Assembly: GCF_038002345.1 (NCBI RefSeq)
Contig: NZ_JBBOCJ010000001.1
Location: 3,782,001 to 3,846,000 of the forward strand
Length of the DNA stretch: 64,000 nucleotides
From: Paenibacillus sp. FSL M7-0420
Lineage (GTDB): Bacteria; Bacillota; Bacilli; Paenibacillales; Paenibacillaceae
Reading direction: 5' to 3'
The notes under the pieces were generated by a model. It saw only the letters and a program-made list of their open reading frames with translations. It was not told the origin of the DNA and did not search any database. Every line of letters starts with the position of its first letter. The stretch's first letter is position 1. Shown in pieces: positions 16,190-25,350 of the stretch. Position numbers and translations under genes: made by a program.

Positions 16190-16910
16190 GTACCCTCTCT
16201 CCTCCCTTAAACTGTCCTTCAGCCTCCGAAGCCGCCCGCTTCATCGCCTCTACCGGAGCTATAAGCAGATCACCGTGTCCTACCGCGAGTACAGAAGGTG
16301 CAAGATCAATCAGCCTGTAAGCACTCACCAAGGCCTGTTCGGGGCTCCAAGTCGCCATAGCCGGAAAAGGAAACCAGGCAACCTTCTTGCCGGACACCGC
16401 CGTGGCCCGGAAGGTCTGGAACGTATCACCAACGATCAGCGCTCCACTGCGCCGGTCCTGAAAAGACATCGATCCCGGCGTATGTCCGGGAGTGCTGAAC
16501 GCTGTCAGCGAGCCGATACTATCGCCGTCATGCAGCAGAATGTCGGGGCGGGTCACTATTTTGGCGGGTACACTGCCCTTAATAGGAGTCTGCAGCTCAC
16601 CGGCTCTGAGCGAGCGGTCACCAGCCAACAATGCAGCATCCCGCTCCGAGATATAGACCTTAGCCTCCGGCACCTCCTTCTTCAAGGCATCAAGCGCTCC
16701 GACATGATCCATGTGGCCATGAGTCAGGATGATGCGGGTCAGCGGCTTACCGAGCTTGGCGGCCTGACTCAGAATACCTTGCAGACTGTAGGACATTCCC
16801 GCGTCAATAAGTGTAAGTTCCTGTTCTTCCTCGATCAAATAGCAATTCACTGGAAAAATACGCGGCAGCCACGTAAGCTGATGCAAATGGCCTTCTCGTG
16901 TCACTCTCAT
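16182..16910 (-). CDS. Metallo-beta-lactamase fold hydrolase
   Basis: A 242-residue MBL-fold enzyme with the metal motif THGHMDHVG (HxHxDH), a later TPGHTPGSMSF and VGDTF, and VGHGD near the end, so two metal sites are complete. Members include glyoxalase II, lactonases and thioesterases; the substrate is not evident. AAGGAGG precedes the ATG at 16910. It is first in an operon with the TetR gene, whose operators lie directly upstream, so the enzyme probably acts on the TetR inducer or a related compound. Confidence 0.85.
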   Translation of the reverse strand: MRVTREGHLHQLTWLPRIFPVNCYLIEEEQELTLIDAGMSYSLQGILSQAAKLGKPLTRIILTHGHMDHVGALDALKKEVPEAKVYISERDAALLAGDRSLRAGELQTPIKGSVPAKIVTRPDILLHDGDSIGSLTAFSTPGHTPGSMSFQDRRSGALIVGDTFQTFRATAVSGKKVAWFPFPAMATWSPEQALVSAYRLIDLAPSVLAVGHGDLLIAPVEAMKRAASEAEGQFKGGERVHG

Positions 16911-16927
16911 CGTAAAACCCTCCTTAA

Positions 16928-16971
16928 AACTAATATCATTAGTTAAAATATAAACTAATTATATTAGTTTA
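16928..16971 (-). promoter_or_regulatory. Two TetR-type operators
   Basis: AACTAATATCATTAGTT (16928-16944) and the 21-base dyad TAAACTAAT, TAT, ATTAGTTTA (16951-16971) share the half-site ACTAAT and have centres 25 bases apart. They precede the MBL-TetR operon by about 18 bases. The AT-rich stretch between can supply a -10. Confidence 0.7.
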
Positions 16972-17053
16972 TCAAGAGATATTTACTCATACAAAAGTGA
17001 AGGGCTTAGGCAGGGGTGTGGCGACATCCAGTCTCTGCTCCTCGCGCCAGTCC

Positions 17054-17489
17054 AATGTGATCGGTTTTTCGATTACCTTGAGTCCGCACGCCCTCACTCC
17101 GCGCAATGTGATCGGTTTTTCGATTACATTGCATCCGCCCCCCTCGTCCTGGCGCAATGTGATCGGTTTTTCGATTACATTGGGCCCGCACGCCCTCGCT
17201 CCGCGCAATGTGATCGGTTTTTCGATTACATTGGGTCCGACCCCCTCGTCCTGGCGCAATGTAATCGGTTTTTCGATTACATTGGGTCCGCCCGCCCTCG
17301 TCCTGGCGCAATGTAATCGGTTTTTCGATTACATTGGGTCCGCACACCCTCGCTCCGCCCAATGTAATCGGTTTTTCGATTACATTGGGTCTGCACACCC
17401 TCGCTCCGCCCAATGTAATCGGTTTTTCGATTACATTGGGTCCGCACACCCTCGTCCTGGCGCAATGTAATTGGTTTTTCGATTACATT
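17054..17489. repeat. Array 3: nine 26-base dyads, steps of 51 or 52
   Basis: Units start at 17054, 17105, 17156, 17207, 17258, 17310, 17361, 17412 and 17464; steps are 51 except two of 52. Arms are AATGTAATCG and CGATTACATT around GTTTTT. The first four units have TGTGATCG in the left arm, and the ninth has TGTAATTG. Intervening segments come in two forms, ending CTCGTCCTGGCGC or CTCGCTCCGC plus one or two bases, mixed along the array. It lies between the 3' end of the pst operon and the 5' side of the MBL operon. Long open frames exist on both strands only because most steps are multiples of three. Confidence 0.95.
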
Positions 17490-17532
17490 GAGTCCGCACG
17501 CCCCCTCGCGGCCCATTATCTCCTGAGCAGCC

Positions 17533-17559
17533 AAAAACACCACCCGCATTGGATGGTGT
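17533..17559 (-). terminator. Terminator of the pst operon
   Basis: ACACCACCC pairs with GGATGGTGT (one G-T) and TTTTTGG follows on the minus strand. It lies 66 bases after pstB. Confidence 0.7.
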
Positions 17560-17624
17560 CCTGAACGATCAGTGTGATCGAATTTGTCTATACCCTTCTA
17601 TACGCGTCCCGGCCCGTCTCCCGA

Positions 17625-18401
17625 TCAGCCAAACCGGCCCATAATGTACTCCTGCGTCATCTGGTTCTCGGGGTTCGTGAAGACCTTCTCGGTCTTGTCG
17701 TATTCCACCAGGGAGCCGAGATAGAAGTAGGCGGTATAATCCGAGATCCGCGCGGCCTGCTGCATGTTATGGGTGACGATCACGATGCGCAGCTCTTCCT
17801 TCAGCTCCTTGATCAGCTCCTCCACCTTACCGGTTGATACCGGGTCAAGGGCCGAAGCCGGCTCATCAAGCAGCAGGATCTGCGGGTTGACCGACAGCGC
17901 CCGCGCGATACACAGACGCTGCTGCTGTCCGCCGGACAACGCCAGCGCGGAATCCTTCAAGCGGTCTTTGACCTCGTCCCACAGGGCGGCGCGGCGCAGA
18001 CTGCTCTCGACGATTTCATCCAGCGCCTGCTTGCCCTTGATGCCATGATATTTCGGGCCGAAGGCGATATTATCGTAGATCGATTTGTAGAACGGATTGG
18101 GCTTCTGCCAGACCATGCCGATCTTTTGCCGCAGCTTGATTACATCCGTGCCTGTAGCATTGATATCGACACCGTCAATCCAGATGCTCCCCTTGGTCGT
18201 AGAGCCGGAAATATCGTCATTCATCCGGTTCAGTGAACGGAGAAAGGTTGATTTCCCGCAGCCCGACGGGCCGATCAATGCGGTTACCGTATTCTGGGCA
18301 AAAGGAAGGCTGATCCCCTTCACCGCCTCATACGTGCCATAATAAATACTCAGATCCTCCGTTTGAAATGATTCGCGTACGACTGGCTCTGCGATTCCCA
18401 T
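17625..18401 (-). CDS. pstB: Phosphate ABC transporter ATP-binding protein PstB
   Basis: The ATPase that drives phosphate import through PstCA. It has the Walker [11 protein letters not shown]-loop MVWQKPNPF (the QKPNPF signature is typical of PstB), signature [15 protein letters not shown], Walker [14 protein letters not shown] and switch [18 protein letters not shown]. The ATG at 18401 follows AGGAGG. It is the last gene of pstS-pstC-pstA-pstB; no phoU follows before the terminator. Confidence 0.95.
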   Translation of the reverse strand: MGIAEPVVRESFQTEDLSIYYGTYEAVKGISLPFAQNTVTALIGPSGCGKSTFLRSLNRMNDDISGSTTKGSIWIDGVDINATGTDVIKLRQKIGMVWQKPNPFYKSIYDNIAFGPKYHGIKGKQALDEIVESSLRRAALWDEVKDRLKDSALALSGGQQQRLCIARALSVNPQILLLDEPASALDPVSTGKVEELIKELKEELRIVIVTHNMQQAARISDYTAYFYLGSLVEYDKTEKVFTNPENQMTQEYIMGRFG

Positions 18402-18452
18402 CTTAGTTCCTCCTACAGACTCTTTTTGAAAAGCGGATTGCCTTGTCTATTC

Positions 18453-19349
18453 CTAGCTCATTCTCTTGGATGCAGTAAGCTTGCGGTAGATGAATCTTCC
18501 GAAGTAACGGGCCGCCAGATTGAAGATTAATACGGTCAGCACCAGGACGGCTGAAGCACCCGCTGCGATCTGAAGTGCATCCGGTGCCAGGCCTTCACTG
18601 TTGACCTTCCAGATATGCACCGCAAGCGTCTCCGCCGGACGGAACGGGTTCAGCGGCGAGGAAGGGCTCAGCGGATTCCAGTTGCTGAAGTCCAGGCGCG
18701 GGCTGCTCATCCCTGCGGTGAACATCAGCGCGGCTGCTTCACCGAACACGCGGCCAGCCGACAGGATCGTGCCGGTGATAATAGTTGGCAAAGCTACCGG
18801 AAGCAATACCGAGGTGACAATCTTCCACTTGGATAATCCAAGCGCGAAGCCTGCTTCCTTCTGCTGCTTAGGCACCGTGCGGAAGGCTTGCTCCGTAATA
18901 CGTACCATAAGCGGAAGGTTGAAGAAGGTTAACGCGAGCGCACCCGAGATCAGGGAGAACCCGAGATTGAAGGTGTTGACGATCAGCAGGAGACCGAACA
19001 GACCCACGATAATCGACGGGAAGGACGACAATACCTCCACGACCAGACGGATGAAGTTGGTCAGCTTGCCGGGACGGGCATACTCTGCCATGAAGATTCC
19101 GGCACCCAGCCCCAGCGGCACGGTGATGATCAAGGTCAGCACCAGCAGGAACAATGAGTTGAACAGCTGCGGCCCGACGCCTCCGCCTGCGCGGATCTTT
19201 TGCGGCGCTGAGGTCAGGAAGTCCCAGCTAATATGACTCATGCCGCGGATCAGGATATATCCGAGTAAGCTAACCAGGATGGCTACGATCAGCAATGCAA
19301 AGGTAACGATAACGACTGTGGCTATTTTATTCGCAGTTCTCGGCTTCAA
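18453..19349 (-). CDS. pstA: Phosphate ABC transporter permease PstA
   Basis: One of the two membrane subunits of the phosphate importer, with about six helices. It shows IRGMSHISWDFLTSAPQ near the N-terminus, the helix FPSIIVGLFGLLLIV, and the coupling EAA-type loop PKQQKEAGFALGLSKWKIVTSVLLP. The start is TTG at 19349, overlapping the pstC stop by four bases, with AGGAG nine bases upstream inside pstC; translation is therefore coupled. Confidence 0.95.
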   Translation of the reverse strand: MKPRTANKIATVVIVTFALLIVAILVSLLGYILIRGMSHISWDFLTSAPQKIRAGGGVGPQLFNSLFLLVLTLIITVPLGLGAGIFMAEYARPGKLTNFIRLVVEVLSSFPSIIVGLFGLLLIVNTFNLGFSLISGALALTFFNLPLMVRITEQAFRTVPKQQKEAGFALGLSKWKIVTSVLLPVALPTIITGTILSAGRVFGEAAALMFTAGMSSPRLDFSNWNPLSPSSPLNPFRPAETLAVHIWKVNSEGLAPDALQIAAGASAVLVLTVLIFNLAARYFGRFIYRKLTASKRMS

Positions 19350-20248
19350 ATTTTATTTCTCCTTTCGAGCATTCTCACCAGCAGGACGAATACGAAGGTC
19401 ATCAGCATCAGCACCAGCGCCATACTCCACAGCGCATTGTTCTGCGGTGAACCCATCGTGGTATTCCCCATGCCCAGCGTGATGACACTGGTAAGGGTGG
19501 ACGCGGACTCGAACAGGGAGTGTGGCACGAACGGCGCGTTACCGATAACCATCTGCACGGCAAGAGCTTCGCCGAAGGCGCGGGCCATACCAAGCACTAC
19601 ACCCGTCATAATCGCCGGGAAGGTCGTCGGGAGAATGACCCGGGAGATCGTCTGCCAGCGTGTGGCACCGAGCGCAAAGGAGGATTCTTTCAAGTTTTGC
19701 GGCAATGAAGCAAGCGCGTCTGCAGCCACGCTGGTAATCGTCGGCAGAATCATGACCGACAGCACTAGCGCGCCTGCAGCCACCCCGATGCCCTGTCCGG
19801 GCAGCGTATCCCGCAGAAATGGAACAATGACGCTTAAGCCTACGAACCCGTAGACAACAGATGGAATGCCTGACAGCAGCTCGATGACCGGCTGCAGCAG
19901 CTTTTTACCCCAGCCCGGCACAATTTCAGTCATGAAGAGCGCAGCGCAGATACTGAGCGGACTTGCGATAAGCGCGGCCAGCAGCGTGACCAGGAAGGAA
20001 CCCGAGATGAACGGGAAGGCTCCATAGGAAGGTGTATCTGCTTCAGGCGACCACTTCGTGCCGAACAGGAATTCTGAGACCTTGACCTCACCGCTCACGA
20101 AGTTGGCCACGCCTTTGGAGGCTACGAAATAGACCATGGATATAATAATGACAATGAGCAGCAGCACGCAAAAGGACATATAAATACGTCCGATTAAATT
20201 TTCTATATGATGTTTTTCCAGCCGCTTGTTTGTTGGTTGTCCCCTCAA
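19346..20248 (-). CDS. pstC: Phosphate ABC transporter permease PstC
   Basis: Second membrane subunit of the phosphate importer. It shows the family region FLFGTKWSPEADTPSYGAFPFI, ELLSGIPSVVYGFVGLSVI and the EAA loop LPQNLKESSFALGATRWQTISRVILP. The start appears to be TTG at 20248 with GAGGGAG close upstream; the next ATG is in the first helix. It follows pstS by about 97 bases containing a hairpin, and overlaps pstA by four. Confidence 0.95.
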   Translation of the reverse strand: MRGQPTNKRLEKHHIENLIGRIYMSFCVLLLIVIIISMVYFVASKGVANFVSGEVKVSEFLFGTKWSPEADTPSYGAFPFISGSFLVTLLAALIASPLSICAALFMTEIVPGWGKKLLQPVIELLSGIPSVVYGFVGLSVIVPFLRDTLPGQGIGVAAGALVLSVMILPTITSVAADALASLPQNLKESSFALGATRWQTISRVILPTTFPAIMTGVVLGMARAFGEALAVQMVIGNAPFVPHSLFESASTLTSVITLGMGNTTMGSPQNNALWSMALVLMLMTFVFVLLVRMLERRNKI

Positions 20249-20275
20249 GATGCTCCCTCTTTCTAAAGTGAAAAG

Positions 20276-20298
20276 AGAGGCAGAGTTTATCCGCCTCT
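20276..20298 (-). terminator. Hairpin between pstS and pstC
   Basis: AGAGGC and GCCTCT form a six-base stem followed on the minus strand by CTTTTCAC. Such weak terminators or processing sites usually make the binding protein more abundant than the permeases. Confidence 0.5.
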
Positions 20299-20345
20299 AA
20301 TCACATTAAAGTTGAAATCCAATCCTAACTGTGAACCGGTGAAGC

Positions 20346-21293
20346 TTATTTAGGTGTTACAGTACCTGCAACATCACGCGATACCTGCATTTTGGAAGCC
20401 GGAATGTAGCCAAGCTCTATCACATCGCCAGTCTGTACTTCATCCGTCAGGAAGTAATCCAGGAAGGCTTTTACAGTCTCATTGGGTTCACCGTTAGTGT
20501 ACATGTGCTCGTAAGCCCATACCGGATATTTACCGGCCACTACGTTGTCTACCGAAGGCTCCACGCCGTCATAGTTTAATGTTTTCACGGAATCATCCAG
20601 GTAGGACAGTGCCAAATAACCGATAGCTCCTGGTGTTTCGCCGATCATTTTCTTAACCGTACCGGAGGAATCCTCCTGAATCGAGCCCTTCAGATCCTCG
20701 GTCTTGGTGCCAAGAGCGAAGCTCTCGAAGGTAGCACGGGTACCTGAGCTTGCTGGACGGTTGATGATCTGGATGGCCTGGTCTGCACCGCCGACCTCTT
20801 TCCAGTTCGTGATTTTACCTGTGAAAATATCTACCAGTTGCTGCTTGGTCAAGCTGTCTACGCCTGCCGCCGGGTTGCTTACTGCCGCAATCGCTACAAC
20901 CGCCACCTGATGATCTACCAGCTCAGCCGCCTTCGCTGCATCCTTCAGCTTCTCTTCGGCGAATACGTCCGAGTTCCCGATATCGACTTGCTTCTCGGAG
21001 ACCTGAGTCAAGCCCGTTCCGCTGCCGCCGCCCTGAACCTGAATGTCCACGCCTGCATTCGCATCCATGAATTTCTCAGCTACCTGCTCTACGAGCGGCT
21101 GAAGTGCTGTGGAGCCTGACGCCAGAACCGAACCGCTCAGCTTCGCACCGCTGCTGGTTTCTGTGTTTGTAGCAGCCGGTGTATTCCCTCCGTTATTGGT
21201 TGTTGCCTTATTTCCCCCGTTGTTGCCGCATGCTGAAAGTGCCAGTACGCTTGTTAGTGTCAAAGCCATGATCCACGATTTTTTGAATTGCAT
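20346..21293 (-). CDS. pstS: Phosphate-binding lipoprotein PstS
   Basis: Captures phosphate outside the membrane. It begins with a lipoprotein signal (WIMALTLTSVLALSACGNN), a low-complexity Asn/Thr/Gly linker, then the PstS fold with phosphate-binding loops SGSTALQPL, QGGGSGTGLTQV, GNSDVFAE and NRPASSGTRATFE. The end includes YPVWAYEHMYTNGEP. The ATG at 21293 has AGGAGG ten bases upstream; an ATG further out at 21353 would displace the signal peptide. It leads the pst operon. The upstream DNA is AT-rich; no convincing Pho box was seen. Confidence 0.92.
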   Translation of the reverse strand: MQFKKSWIMALTLTSVLALSACGNNGGNKATTNNGGNTPAATNTETSSGAKLSGSVLASGSTALQPLVEQVAEKFMDANAGVDIQVQGGGSGTGLTQVSEKQVDIGNSDVFAEEKLKDAAKAAELVDHQVAVVAIAAVSNPAAGVDSLTKQQLVDIFTGKITNWKEVGGADQAIQIINRPASSGTRATFESFALGTKTEDLKGSIQEDSSGTVKKMIGETPGAIGYLALSYLDDSVKTLNYDGVEPSVDNVVAGKYPVWAYEHMYTNGEPNETVKAFLDYFLTDEVQTGDVIELGYIPASKMQVSRDVAGTVTPK

Positions 21294-21552
21294 TGTTTGT
21301 TTTCCTCCTAAAGGTTTTGTGAGTGTCTGCTGCGTTCCTTCTGCTTCGTACAAAACTCACTCGGGAAGCATTATTGTGTGTCTATCAGCTTCTCTTCTGA
21401 CTCTTCTTATTCTAGGACCCGTTCGTTAGATAAAAGTACTGAGTTTGTAAACCGAAGGATAAAAGTTATAATATAAATTGAATAATTAAATAGATAAAAT
21501 CTATATCGAAACAACAATAGGGGACTTTTTGCCCCATCCCGGAGGAATCTTC

Positions 21553-22470
21553 ATGAACCTTGTAAAGCTGCAAATCTTAGTTCTCATTGAAAAATATAAA
21601 AAAGTAACGGATGTAGCCGCCGAGATGAACCTTAAGCAGCCTACCGTCTCCTTCCATATGAAAAGTCTGGAGAGTGAGCTTGGCGCTTCCCTCTTCCAGT
21701 ACCGGAGCGGCCGGGTCCTGCTGACGGATGCCGGACGCGCCTTGTATCAATATGCGGTCCGCATTGTCTCGCTGAGCGCGGAGGCCGAGCGGACGGTCAA
21801 GCAGTTCACCTCGCTCGCCTCGGGGAATCTGGAGCTTACCGCCAGCGATATCCCTGCCAGTTATCTTGTGCCCAAACTGCTGTCCCAATTCACACAGCAT
21901 TATGACGGGATCGATGTCTATTTGTCCGTGCTGCCGGATGACGCCATCCGGGAACGTCTGCGCAGCCGGGAGATCCAGCTCGCCGTGCTGCACAGTACAG
22001 AGGGCCAAGACGATACCTTCCATACGCAAGTGATTGCTGAAGAGGAGACGGTGCTGGTCTTTGCGCCGGAGCATCCCTTTGCGGGGGAGCAGGAGCTGAC
22101 CGCCCAAGCCGTAGCACGCGAGCCTTGGGTCCAGCATGAAGCCGCCTCCTTCCTGCGCGGAATCTCCGACCAGTGGGCACAGCTTAATAACGTAAGGGTA
22201 TGGAACCATGCGGTGCTGGGCTCGCCGGAAGCAGTCAAGGGGATGCTCTACACAGGCAGAATGGTGGGCGTGTTCTCCCGCTCCGGGATTGAGGGTGAAG
22301 TATCGGCAGGCCGTCTGGCCTACGCCAAGCTGCCGGGAATCCTTCCGGCTGACGGGTCTTTTGTGCTGGCTTGGCGCAAGGACTATACGCTGTCTCCGCT
22401 CCAGCAGGCTTTTGCCGGGATGGCGGCGGATTCAGCAATAAAAAACGGTATCCCCGGAGCGCCTGTGTAA
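21553..22470 (+). CDS. LysR family transcriptional regulator
   Basis: A 305-residue LysR regulator: N-terminal helix-turn-helix (KVTDVAAEMNLKQPTVSFHM, KSLESELGASLFQ), then an effector domain (GNLELTASDIPASYLVPKLL, VYLSVLPDDAIRERLRSREI, EETVLVFAPEHPFAGEQ). GGAGG lies seven bases before the ATG at 21553. It is divergent from pstS across about 260 bases, but no link to phosphate is evident. The target genes are unknown. Confidence 0.85.
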   Translation: MNLVKLQILVLIEKYKKVTDVAAEMNLKQPTVSFHMKSLESELGASLFQYRSGRVLLTDAGRALYQYAVRIVSLSAEAERTVKQFTSLASGNLELTASDIPASYLVPKLLSQFTQHYDGIDVYLSVLPDDAIRERLRSREIQLAVLHSTEGQDDTFHTQVIAEEETVLVFAPEHPFAGEQELTAQAVAREPWVQHEAASFLRGISDQWAQLNNVRVWNHAVLGSPEAVKGMLYTGRMVGVFSRSGIEGEVSAGRLAYAKLPGILPADGSFVLAWRKDYTLSPLQQAFAGMAADSAIKNGIPGAPV

Positions 22471-22491
22471 CTGCGCTAACGGGGATACCGT
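22445..22491 (+). terminator. Terminator of the LysR gene
   Basis: ACGGTATCCCCG pairs with CGGGGATACCGT; the LysR stop codon lies inside the loop. No strong T-run follows on either strand, so it may act with Rho or as a bidirectional block. Confidence 0.55.
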
Positions 22492-22507
22492 GTGATGGTG
22501 AACCTTA

Positions 22508-23344
22508 TTATCTTTTGACAGCAACCAGGGTGAAGGTCTTGGGAATTCCCTTATCGTACACATCCGACGACAGATTGGGCTCCTCCACCAGCTCCTTAAT
22601 CACCAGTCCGCTGGCTGCGGCAGCAGTAACCAGCTCGCCCAGCGTCCAGCGCCGCCAGTAGACGACATTCGGCTTGTCCGCCTCCGATGCTGCTCCTGAA
22701 GAAGGCATGTATTTGGAATAGGACACCTGCTTCTCTTCAAGCGCCGTATCGAAATAATCCCCGCTCACCTTATGCTTGCGCACCTTGGCCGTCGATCCCT
22801 TGGAGGAGATCAGCTTGGTCGTTACCGGATGGAAATCCCGCAGCACGAACGTCCCGCCCGGTGCCAGCAAGCGGTAGGCCGTAGCCATGAACGGAGCCAA
22901 ATCCGTAAAATAATGAACAATCCCCATTTCGGCAAAAACCGTATCATAAGAGCCGTTAAGATGCGCTTCAGGCAGCTCCAGGACATCCGACACTATATAT
23001 TCTAGCTGCACCCCGGCCTCCTGCGCGAGTTCTCCGGCATAACGGGCATTGGCCTCAGAGAAATCCGCTACAGTCACCTCAGCCCCCAGCAGTCCCAGTG
23101 CCACCGCCTTCATGCCGTTAGAGCCCATCAGATTCATGATCCTCCGGCCCTTCACTTCACCGAGATAGGTGTTCAGCGGATACAGCTTCCCCGCAGGGTC
23201 CTTCGACAGCTTCTCCGCAGCCTCCGCAGGGGTTCCGAACCGGCGGGTCCAGGCGGCATAGGTATCCTCATTCCACAGCTCCTCACTGGTAGGGGCCGCC
23301 TCCTTATTGAGACCATCCGGTTCATTCTGATTAGGTTCATTCAT
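22508..23344 (-). CDS. Class I SAM-dependent methyltransferase
   Basis: A 278-residue enzyme with a Rossmann methyltransferase core: RRIMNLMGSNGMKAVALGLLG (motif I, with MGSNG in place of the usual GxGxG), VTVADFSEANARYAGELA (acidic end of strand 2), YIVSDVLELP, YDTVFAEMGIVHYF and LAPGGTFVLRDFHPV. The N-terminal 30 residues are Asn/Glu rich. The substrate is not evident. It stands alone between LysR (convergent) and the EamA gene (73 bases upstream, same strand). Confidence 0.85.
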   Translation of the reverse strand: MNEPNQNEPDGLNKEAAPTSEELWNEDTYAAWTRRFGTPAEAAEKLSKDPAGKLYPLNTYLGEVKGRRIMNLMGSNGMKAVALGLLGAEVTVADFSEANARYAGELAQEAGVQLEYIVSDVLELPEAHLNGSYDTVFAEMGIVHYFTDLAPFMATAYRLLAPGGTFVLRDFHPVTTKLISSKGSTAKVRKHKVSGDYFDTALEEKQVSYSKYMPSSGAASEADKPNVVYWRRWTLGELVTAAAASGLVIKELVEEPNLSSDVYDKGIPKTFTLVAVKR

Positions 23345-23417
23345 TGCTTTCGTTACCCCTTTATCTAAGTTCTATAAATTTTAATCAAGTTTGCCTCACG
23401 GGTCTGTCCGCGTATAG

Positions 23418-24332
23418 CTATGAAGCGTTCGGCAGAGACTGCCGGAGCTTCATAGCTTTCCTGCGCCCGGCATACAGATAGACGCCCAGCCCGGCCATGA
23501 CCAGCACGCCGCCCGCCCACTGCAGACCGCTAAGCTGCTCACCCAGCAGCAGGAATGCGAGAATACTTGCGCCAACAGGTTCTCCCAGGATATTCATGGA
23601 GACGGTAGTCGCCGATGTATATTGCAGCAGCCAGTTGAACAGGATATGGCCGAAGACGGTAGGTATCACCGCCAGCAGGACGAAGATGCCCCATTCGCGG
23701 GCCGGATAATCGAAGAACGGTGTGCCGGTCACGAGATTGTAGACGGCAAATACGGCGGCCGCAGCGATAAATACAATCAGGCTGTACAAATAGGACGGCA
23801 TACGCGCCACCAGCTTTTGTCCAAGCAGCATATGTGCGGCTACCGCTACGGTTCCGCCAACCGACAGCATATCGCCCTTCAGATTCTCAGCAGACAAGCC
23901 AATGTCTCCCCAGCCGATAAAAGTAACGCCGAAGATGGCAATCGCCATCCCCAGGATAGCAAAGACCGAATTACGCTCTTTATACAGTATGTACGCACCG
24001 AGCATAATGAATAACGGCTCCAGCGCCATAATCATCGTCGAGCTGGCTACCGAGGTATAATTCAGCGAACCCATCCACAGCAGAAAATGCAGGGCAAGCA
24101 TGACACCGGACACTCCCAGCAGCAGCCAGTCCCTCCGCCGCAGCTGAAAGAGTGCTCCGCTATAGGGACGGGCGAACGGCAGCATCAGCAGCGAAGTGAA
24201 CAGCAGCCGGTACATCCCTTGGACCGATACAGGCGCGGAGGACCATTTAATGAAGATGGAAGAGAAGGATATGGCCACAATTCCGATTACCATCAGGAGA
24301 GGCACGGGAACGGGCGGTTTATTGGTACGCAT
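23418..24332 (-). CDS. EamA/DMT family transporter
   Basis: A ten-helix drug/metabolite transporter of two EamA repeats. The first ends around ASSTMIMALEPLFIMLGAYILYKER; the second around ATTVSMNILGEPVGASILAFLLLGEQ, both matching the characteristic end of an EamA repeat. The start at 24332 has AAGGGG nine bases upstream. The substrate is unknown. It could be cotranscribed with the methyltransferase downstream. Confidence 0.85.
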   Translation of the reverse strand: MRTNKPPVPVPLLMVIGIVAISFSSIFIKWSSAPVSVQGMYRLLFTSLLMLPFARPYSGALFQLRRRDWLLLGVSGVMLALHFLLWMGSLNYTSVASSTMIMALEPLFIMLGAYILYKERNSVFAILGMAIAIFGVTFIGWGDIGLSAENLKGDMLSVGGTVAVAAHMLLGQKLVARMPSYLYSLIVFIAAAAVFAVYNLVTGTPFFDYPAREWGIFVLLAVIPTVFGHILFNWLLQYTSATTVSMNILGEPVGASILAFLLLGEQLSGLQWAGGVLVMAGLGVYLYAGRRKAMKLRQSLPNAS

Positions 24333-24442
24333 GACAGAACGCCCCTTCATAGGATGTAAGACTCATTATGTTAATTTAACGTAAATCGCCGAAAAAAGCA
24401 GCATTTTTTCAAAATATAGAATCTATATGTTGCTATTCAGCA

Positions 24443-24485
24443 CAAAAAAAGGCACTGAATCCGCCTCTGACGGGTCCCATGCCTT
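24443..24485 (-). terminator. Terminator of the vanW gene
   Basis: AAGGCA and TGCCTT close a stem with inner pairs, and TTTTTTT follows on the minus strand. It lies about 45 bases after the vanW-like gene. Confidence 0.55.
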
Positions 24486-24531
24486 ATACTTGTTCTCCTT
24501 ACACTAGGGTATAACCCCAACTCCACCGGAT

Positions 24532-25350
24532 TTATCCGTGCAGCAGCGGAGAATACATCATCAGTGCGTGGTTCTCGGCCACTGCTTCGTCACCTGCCAG
24601 CTCCCCGCTAAGCGTAAGCACCCTACGACGGATCGCATTGCGCCGGATATACCCGCCCCACGGCTCCAGGCTGATGCGGTGGCCGTCTTCATAGATCTCA
24701 TAACGGTAGAGCTGCTGTCCCTCACAGCGCCATTCCCCGTGTAGATAGGTCTCATCCAGATGCAGCTTAAGCTGATAAGCGTGCTGTGTATCATTGCGCA
24801 GCTGCAGATCCAGATAATTATACGCACAAGTAGCCCCGCTGCCAAAAGGCTGGGTCCGCTGCTCATCGGGAAAGACATCATAGCTGTGCCGGTGCCGTTC
24901 GGTAACCGTCAGCGGCGTATGCAGCGTCATCCAGTAGATGAGATTGGACAACTGGCAGAGCCCGCCGCCTGTGCCGGAACGGAACCCGCCATAATGGAGC
25001 ACCATTCCGTCCAGGTAGCCTTTTCTCCGCGTGGGCTTGCCGATCCTGCGCCAATATGATAAGCTCTCGCCCGGTTGAATGACAAGCCCGTCCAGCTTCG
25101 CCACCGCGAGCCTCAGGTTCACGATTTTGTTGTGCTGAAGCTGCATATCCACATTTCGCAATTTGCGCAGCAGCGGGGTAGCATGGCTGGCCGCTTCGTA
25201 CGGCAGAGCTTCACTGCGCTGTTCTGTAGCCAGACGTCCGCTGGCTGTGATCCATTTCCAGTATCTTTTCCAGGTGAAATACCGCTTGCCTGCAAATAAT
25301 CGCAGCTTGGACCGCCGGATGGGCTTCATGTTGCTGATTACCGAATTCAT
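24532..25350 (-). CDS. VanW family protein
   Basis: A 272-residue protein with the VanW domain: PGESLSYWRRIGKPTRRKGYLDGMV, GGFRSGTGGGLCQLSNLIYWM and TERHRHSYDVFPDEQRTQPFGSGATCAYNYLDLQLRN. VanW is found with some vancomycin-resistance clusters but its activity is unknown; here there are no van genes, so resistance is not implied. The start at 25350 has GGGAGG ten bases upstream. It is monocistronic. Confidence 0.85.
   Translation of the reverse strand: MNSVISNMKPIRRSKLRLFAGKRYFTWKRYWKWITASGRLATEQRSEALPYEAASHATPLLRKLRNVDMQLQHNKIVNLRLAVAKLDGLVIQPGESLSYWRRIGKPTRRKGYLDGMVLHYGGFRSGTGGGLCQLSNLIYWMTLHTPLTVTERHRHSYDVFPDEQRTQPFGSGATCAYNYLDLQLRNDTQHAYQLKLHLDETYLHGEWRCEGQQLYRYEIYEDGHRISLEPWGGYIRRNAIRRRVLTLSGELAGDEAVAENHALMMYSPLLHG

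Noticed and set aside
16987..17564. Several open frames of 76 to 157 residues through array 3 on both strands
   Set aside because: They come from the 51-base repeat, and the two 52-base steps shift the frame, which a coding repeat would not tolerate.
21294..21552. Pho box upstream of pstS
   Set aside because: TTTACA and TTTATC hexamers occur on the minus strand but at steps of 12 and 17, not 11.
24532..25350. Vancomycin-resistance gene cluster
   Set aside because: Only the VanW-type domain is present; no vanA/B/D ligase, vanH, vanX or two-component genes are nearby.
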